From positions 139,170 to 203,169 of the forward strand of contig NZ_JBNPXI010000004.1 of NCBI RefSeq assembly GCF_050433385.1: a stretch of DNA of 64,000 nt. The letters are read 5' to 3'. The notes beneath the pieces were generated by a model. The model saw only the letters and a program-made list of their open reading frames with translations, had not been told where the DNA came from and ran no database searches. The translations under genes were made by a program, and so were the position numbers. Origin of the DNA: Brassicibacter mesophilus. GTDB lineage: Bacteria > Bacillota > Clostridia > Tissierellales > Proteiniboraceae. Below are positions 61,676 to 64,000 of this stretch, piece by piece; the first letter of the stretch is position 1, and each line of letters starts with the position of its first letter.

Positions 61676-62551
61676 TTAATAATTAGATCTTCCATGTGTT
61701 ATTTCGTAATATGCGTAGTCAACGAAGTGATAGTCTTTAGTAAAATAATTTGAATGATCTGGTCCTATTATAGGTTCAAAGTCATAATTTACATTTATAA
61801 CATCATCATTATCAGCTCTTACCAGCGCAAATGGCTGTCCCTTATATAAATAATAACCTTCATTTGTTTGATCTAATATTGCAAGTCTTCCTTCATATAC
61901 TATTTTTGCTTCTGTATAAAGTCTACTAAAATGAAGATATCCTGAGTGTAAGTAGTATATAACAAGTGTATCAACAATTGCTTCTGCAAGCAGTGAAATA
62001 CCTATTGTTTGTGCAGCTAAATATGCTTTAAATGCAGTAACCAATACTCCTAATACTATAGATACTGTTGGATTTTCTGAAAAAGTAAATGTTCTTTTTA
62101 CAATTCCTTCACCTATCCACTCGCCTTCATAGTATTTTACAATGTCTCCATAAACATTAAAGTTTTTGATGTAATCCCATTCTGGACCTGGTAAAGTTCC
62201 TCTTGAAGAATACGTTTGATTACTCTCTTCTTCAATAATATAATCTGTAGCGTCATATATGGTACTTATACCATTAGAAATTATAGTAAAAGTCATGTCT
62301 TCTGTATCTTTTGGTATTATGATTTTTTCTTCTGCAATGCCAATTGTATTGGTATCATATTTGGATATTGATTGGTGTTTGTTTTTACTTAGATATATTA
62401 TATAATTGTCTTTGGTTTCATATGCATTAATACTAAAGTCATCATTGGAAGAATCTCTAAGTATATTCCTATTACTTGCTGCAAGCGCTACAGGTCCAAT
62501 GGAATTAAAAACTAAAACCATAATGATTATAAAGCTTATAGTTTTTTTCAT
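61676..62551 (-). CDS. Secreted hypothetical protein
   Basis: A 291-residue protein with a signal peptide ending near VALAASN. Its central part contains a long Gly/Ala-rich hydrophobic region (VSIVLGVLVTAFKAYLAAQTIGISLLAEAIVDTLVIYYL, here seen as two helices) and a C-terminal soluble part with LDQTNEGYYLYKGQPFALVRADND. I cannot place it. The arrangement of a signal peptide and a hydrophobic helical hairpin is like some secreted toxins or bacteriocin-type proteins, but that is speculation. AGGGGGTA ribosome site. Confidence 0.55.
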   Translation of the reverse strand: MKKTISFIIIMVLVFNSIGPVALAASNRNILRDSSNDDFSINAYETKDNYIIYLSKNKHQSISKYDTNTIGIAEEKIIIPKDTEDMTFTIISNGISTIYDATDYIIEEESNQTYSSRGTLPGPEWDYIKNFNVYGDIVKYYEGEWIGEGIVKRTFTFSENPTVSIVLGVLVTAFKAYLAAQTIGISLLAEAIVDTLVIYYLHSGYLHFSRLYTEAKIVYEGRLAILDQTNEGYYLYKGQPFALVRADNDDVINVNYDFEPIIGPDHSNYFTKDYHFVDYAYYEITHGRSNY

Positions 62552-62627
62552 AATATGTACCCCCTAAATTTGTTAAAAATATTAAGTAATCTTTGTCTTG
62601 ATTTACATTTTGATTCTTAATAACATA

Positions 62628-62723
62628 CTAAGAATATAGTCTTTTAGCATAATCATTGTGTTTTTTATGTAATATAATGAGTCTTAGGACTTTCGTTTTA
62701 CTAGGAGCTCTTATTTTAATCAT
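62628..62723 (-). CDS. Short basic ORF (31 aa)
   Basis: Starts MIKIRAPSKTKVLRLIILHK and ends YAKRLYS, with a strong GTGAGGTGA ribosome site at the right distance. The peptide is very basic. No homologue that I know; it is near the secreted protein gene and could be a small regulator or a leader peptide. Confidence 0.4.
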   Translation of the reverse strand: MIKIRAPSKTKVLRLIILHKKHNDYAKRLYS

Positions 62724-62886
62724 GTAGTCACCTCACTTTTTTAATTAAGTTTTAAGTTTGTCTATTTATTGTTACATATTAACATATCACAAACAATAAT
62801 ACTTTTATGTAAAAATTTGTAGATAGGTAAAAATATTATTTATGTTTGTGGTGAAATTTTTTGATGCTAAATATAATTTCATAACA

Positions 62887-63095
62887 TATTATAGAGCTCA
62901 CTTAATACTCCTGGCTTTAAATTTTCTATTTTTTCAATAACTTTTCTTTTATCTTCTTCAGATAATCTTTCTATTTTTTCACTAATTTGCAATAATTGAG
63001 TTGATAATTGATTTAAATACTCTGTATTTTCTAACTTATTAAGATAAGAAAAAAAGACATCGATAAAGGCTTTGTGTTCCCTAAAACGACAGTGT
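62887..63095 (-). pseudogene. C-terminal fragment of an XRE-type regulator
   Basis: An open stretch reads YLNKLENTEYLNQLSTQL, then LQISEKIERLSEEDKRKVIE and KIENLKPGVLSELYNML. This resembles the helical C-terminus of XRE regulators. No start codon, ribosome site or HTH part exists before it, so the gene is truncated. Confidence 0.5.
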
Positions 63096-63108
63096 TACAT
63101 ATTATGTT

Positions 63109-63146
63109 AAATGTTGGTTATTACTTTATTGTAATAACCAACATTT
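63109..63146. terminator. Perfect 16-bp hairpin
   Basis: AAATGTTGGTTATTAC, six bases, then the exact complement. No T run beyond three bases. It lies beside the XRE fragment; could be an old terminator or an element end. Confidence 0.5.
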
Positions 63147-63272
63147 GACATGTATCCAATTTTATTATATGGTGAAGTTGAACTGTTAGAAATCCACTTT
63201 AATAATTATTGCGTTGTCTCCTTTACTTGTCCTATAGTATTTATAACAAACGCAATAAGGAGGGAGGTAAAA

Positions 63273-63755
63273 ATGCATAAAAAAAGTTTTTTATTAAGTT
63301 GAATAATACTAGTATTTATAGCTATGCTTTTCTATTCATTCACTGTAAAAGATACCATCAACCCTAAATTAGAAAAAAAATACAAATTGTATGGTGAAAG
63401 TGAGCATTGGATAGGTGAATATGTATGTACTATTTCTAGACTTCCAAAAGAAAACGATTGCTCACATGAGACACGACATGAGCTTAATATAAGTTACAAA
63501 AACAGCTTAGAGGAATTTAGTTCTGTTAAATATTTAAAGTATGTCTATAAAACCAATAAAGGTAAGAGAACAGGAGCAGAGGAGATAATGTTTGATAGTC
63601 CACCTTCAGAAAAAGTTTTTTCACATGGAGGTTCAGAATATAGAGATACAGAATATATGGAGACATTTACACCAGATGAAGTCATAGAGGTACAAATAAT
63701 ATGGAATGGAAATAAAGAAAACAAGGAATCACTAATATTAAAACCGCGTAGTTAA
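63273..63755 (+). pseudogene. Hypothetical exported protein interrupted by in-frame TGA
   Basis: A strong ribosome site (AAGGAGGGAGG) precedes ATG 63273 and codons for MHKKSFLLS, but codon 10 is TGA (63300-63302). The same frame then continues as IILVFIAMLFYSFTV, completing a signal peptide or anchor, and as a soluble domain to 63755 (KLYGESEHWIGEYVCTISRL ... IWNGNKENKESLIL). Hence the gene is intact but for one nonsense codon. An internal ATG at 63324 lacks a ribosome site. The family is unknown. Confidence 0.7.
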
Positions 63756-63967
63756 TATCAAATAGATTATAAAAAAACAAAATAGACTTGCTATATATAT
63801 ACATTTATGTTATTACATAGAAAACAATACTTTTTAACAAGGAGCATTCCTGTAATAAATAAAAATGAACTTTGAAAAAAGAAATACCACCTGTTAAAAT
63901 ACGAGGTGTCAGATAATCTCACGTGAAAAACTGACCCTTAAATTTAAATAACAGGAGGTATTCTAGT
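63756..63967 (+). other. Non-coding left end of probable IS110 element
   Basis: About 210 bases with no ORF, between the interrupted gene and the transposase start. AATACCACCTGTTA (63883-63896) and TAACAGGAGGTATT (63949-63962) pair in 13 of 14 positions, so the ribosome site of the transposase can be hidden. In IS110-type elements the left end encodes a bridge RNA; that this stretch does so is inferred. Confidence 0.5.
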
Positions 63968-64000
63968 ATGAATTATACACAAAACAGAAAGATTTCGCAA
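63968..64000 (+). CDS. IS110 family transposase (N-terminus only, cut by window end)
   Basis: Only 11 codons are seen: MNYTQNRKISQ, behind AGGAGGTATTCT. This start is very like that of clostridial IS110 family transposases, which continue with a DEDD/RuvC-like domain. With so few residues the call depends on recognition of the start and of the non-coding leader. Confidence 0.5.
   Translation, partial: MNYTQNRKISQ

Noticed and set aside
63300..63302. TGA considered as selenocysteine codon
   Set aside because: It falls in the hydrophobic export signal, with no enzyme motif around it and no SECIS-like hairpin seen just after it.

Overview
The window is AT-rich (roughly one third G+C by eye) and reads like the chromosome of an anaerobic, spore-forming Clostridia-type Firmicute. 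Supporting signs are strong AGGAGG ribosome binding sites, frequent GTG/TTG starts, an S-box (SAM) riboswitch before metK, a CIRCE element before htpG, a YyaC-type spore protease, an S-layer-homology lytic enzyme and a B. subtilis-like sigY/yxl locus. I cannot name the species. A 95-base N gap interrupts a repeat gene near 5.0 kb, so this is a draft assembly.

Layout. 1-3.3 kb: end of a DUF4311-DUF4310-DgaE-DgaF operon (membrane proteins, PLP enzyme, KDGP-type aldolase). 3.6-5.5 kb: nucleotidyltransferase pair and a 14-residue-repeat coiled-coil protein. 5.6-14.1 kb: catabolic locus of unknown substrate: ROK repressor with a perfect 29-bp palindrome in its promoter, transporter, hydantoinase-like protein, ImmA/IrrE-like metallopeptidase, TIM-barrel protein, FAD oxidoreductase and ROK kinase. 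14.3-18.3 kb: SigY-like ECF operon with small membrane regulators and an ABC exporter, then VanZ. 18.4-21.1 kb: CIRCE-htpG and an unknown gene.

21.2-32.7 kb is the first nucleoside module: nucleoside hydrolase, PAS/AAA+ sigma-54 activator, then (behind a GG-N10-GC sigma-54 promoter and paired activator-type dyads) a BMP lipoprotein/ABC transporter, purine nucleoside phosphorylase, M20 amidohydrolase and adenine deaminase. 32.7-34.8 kb looks acquired: higher G+C, broken coding sequence, and a MerR regulator whose typical 19-bp-spacer promoter drives a TrmO-like gene. 34.8-41.7 kb holds an MBL hydrolase, a TIM-barrel protein, phosphoglucomutase, a broken MNT nucleotidyltransferase, an XRE regulator and an SLT-SH3-SLH wall enzyme. 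41.7-51.7 kb is the second nucleoside module: LacI repressor, ribokinase, nucleoside hydrolase, two-part ADP-ribosylglycohydrolase, and a second BMP transporter; matching LacI operators precede both lacI and the second lipoprotein.

51.7-60.8 kb: yyaC, small conserved-looking ORFs, a large secreted NAGPA-type protein, tRNA-Pro, a small export protein, SAM riboswitch-metK, a ~220-bp imperfect palindrome, and a sigma factor with DUF1659, DUF2922 and YvrJ genes. 60.8-64 kb is a decaying accessory end: HD-domain and XRE fragments, unknown secreted/membrane proteins, an ORF interrupted by an in-frame TGA, and the start of a probable IS110-family insertion sequence.

The main theme is two separately controlled purine/nucleoside scavenging systems. 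One (sigma-54) frees bases and deaminates adenine; the other (LacI) appears aimed at the ribose or ADP-ribose side. The least understood parts are the ROK/hydantoinase cluster, the ADP-ribosylglycohydrolase module and the MerR-TrmO unit.
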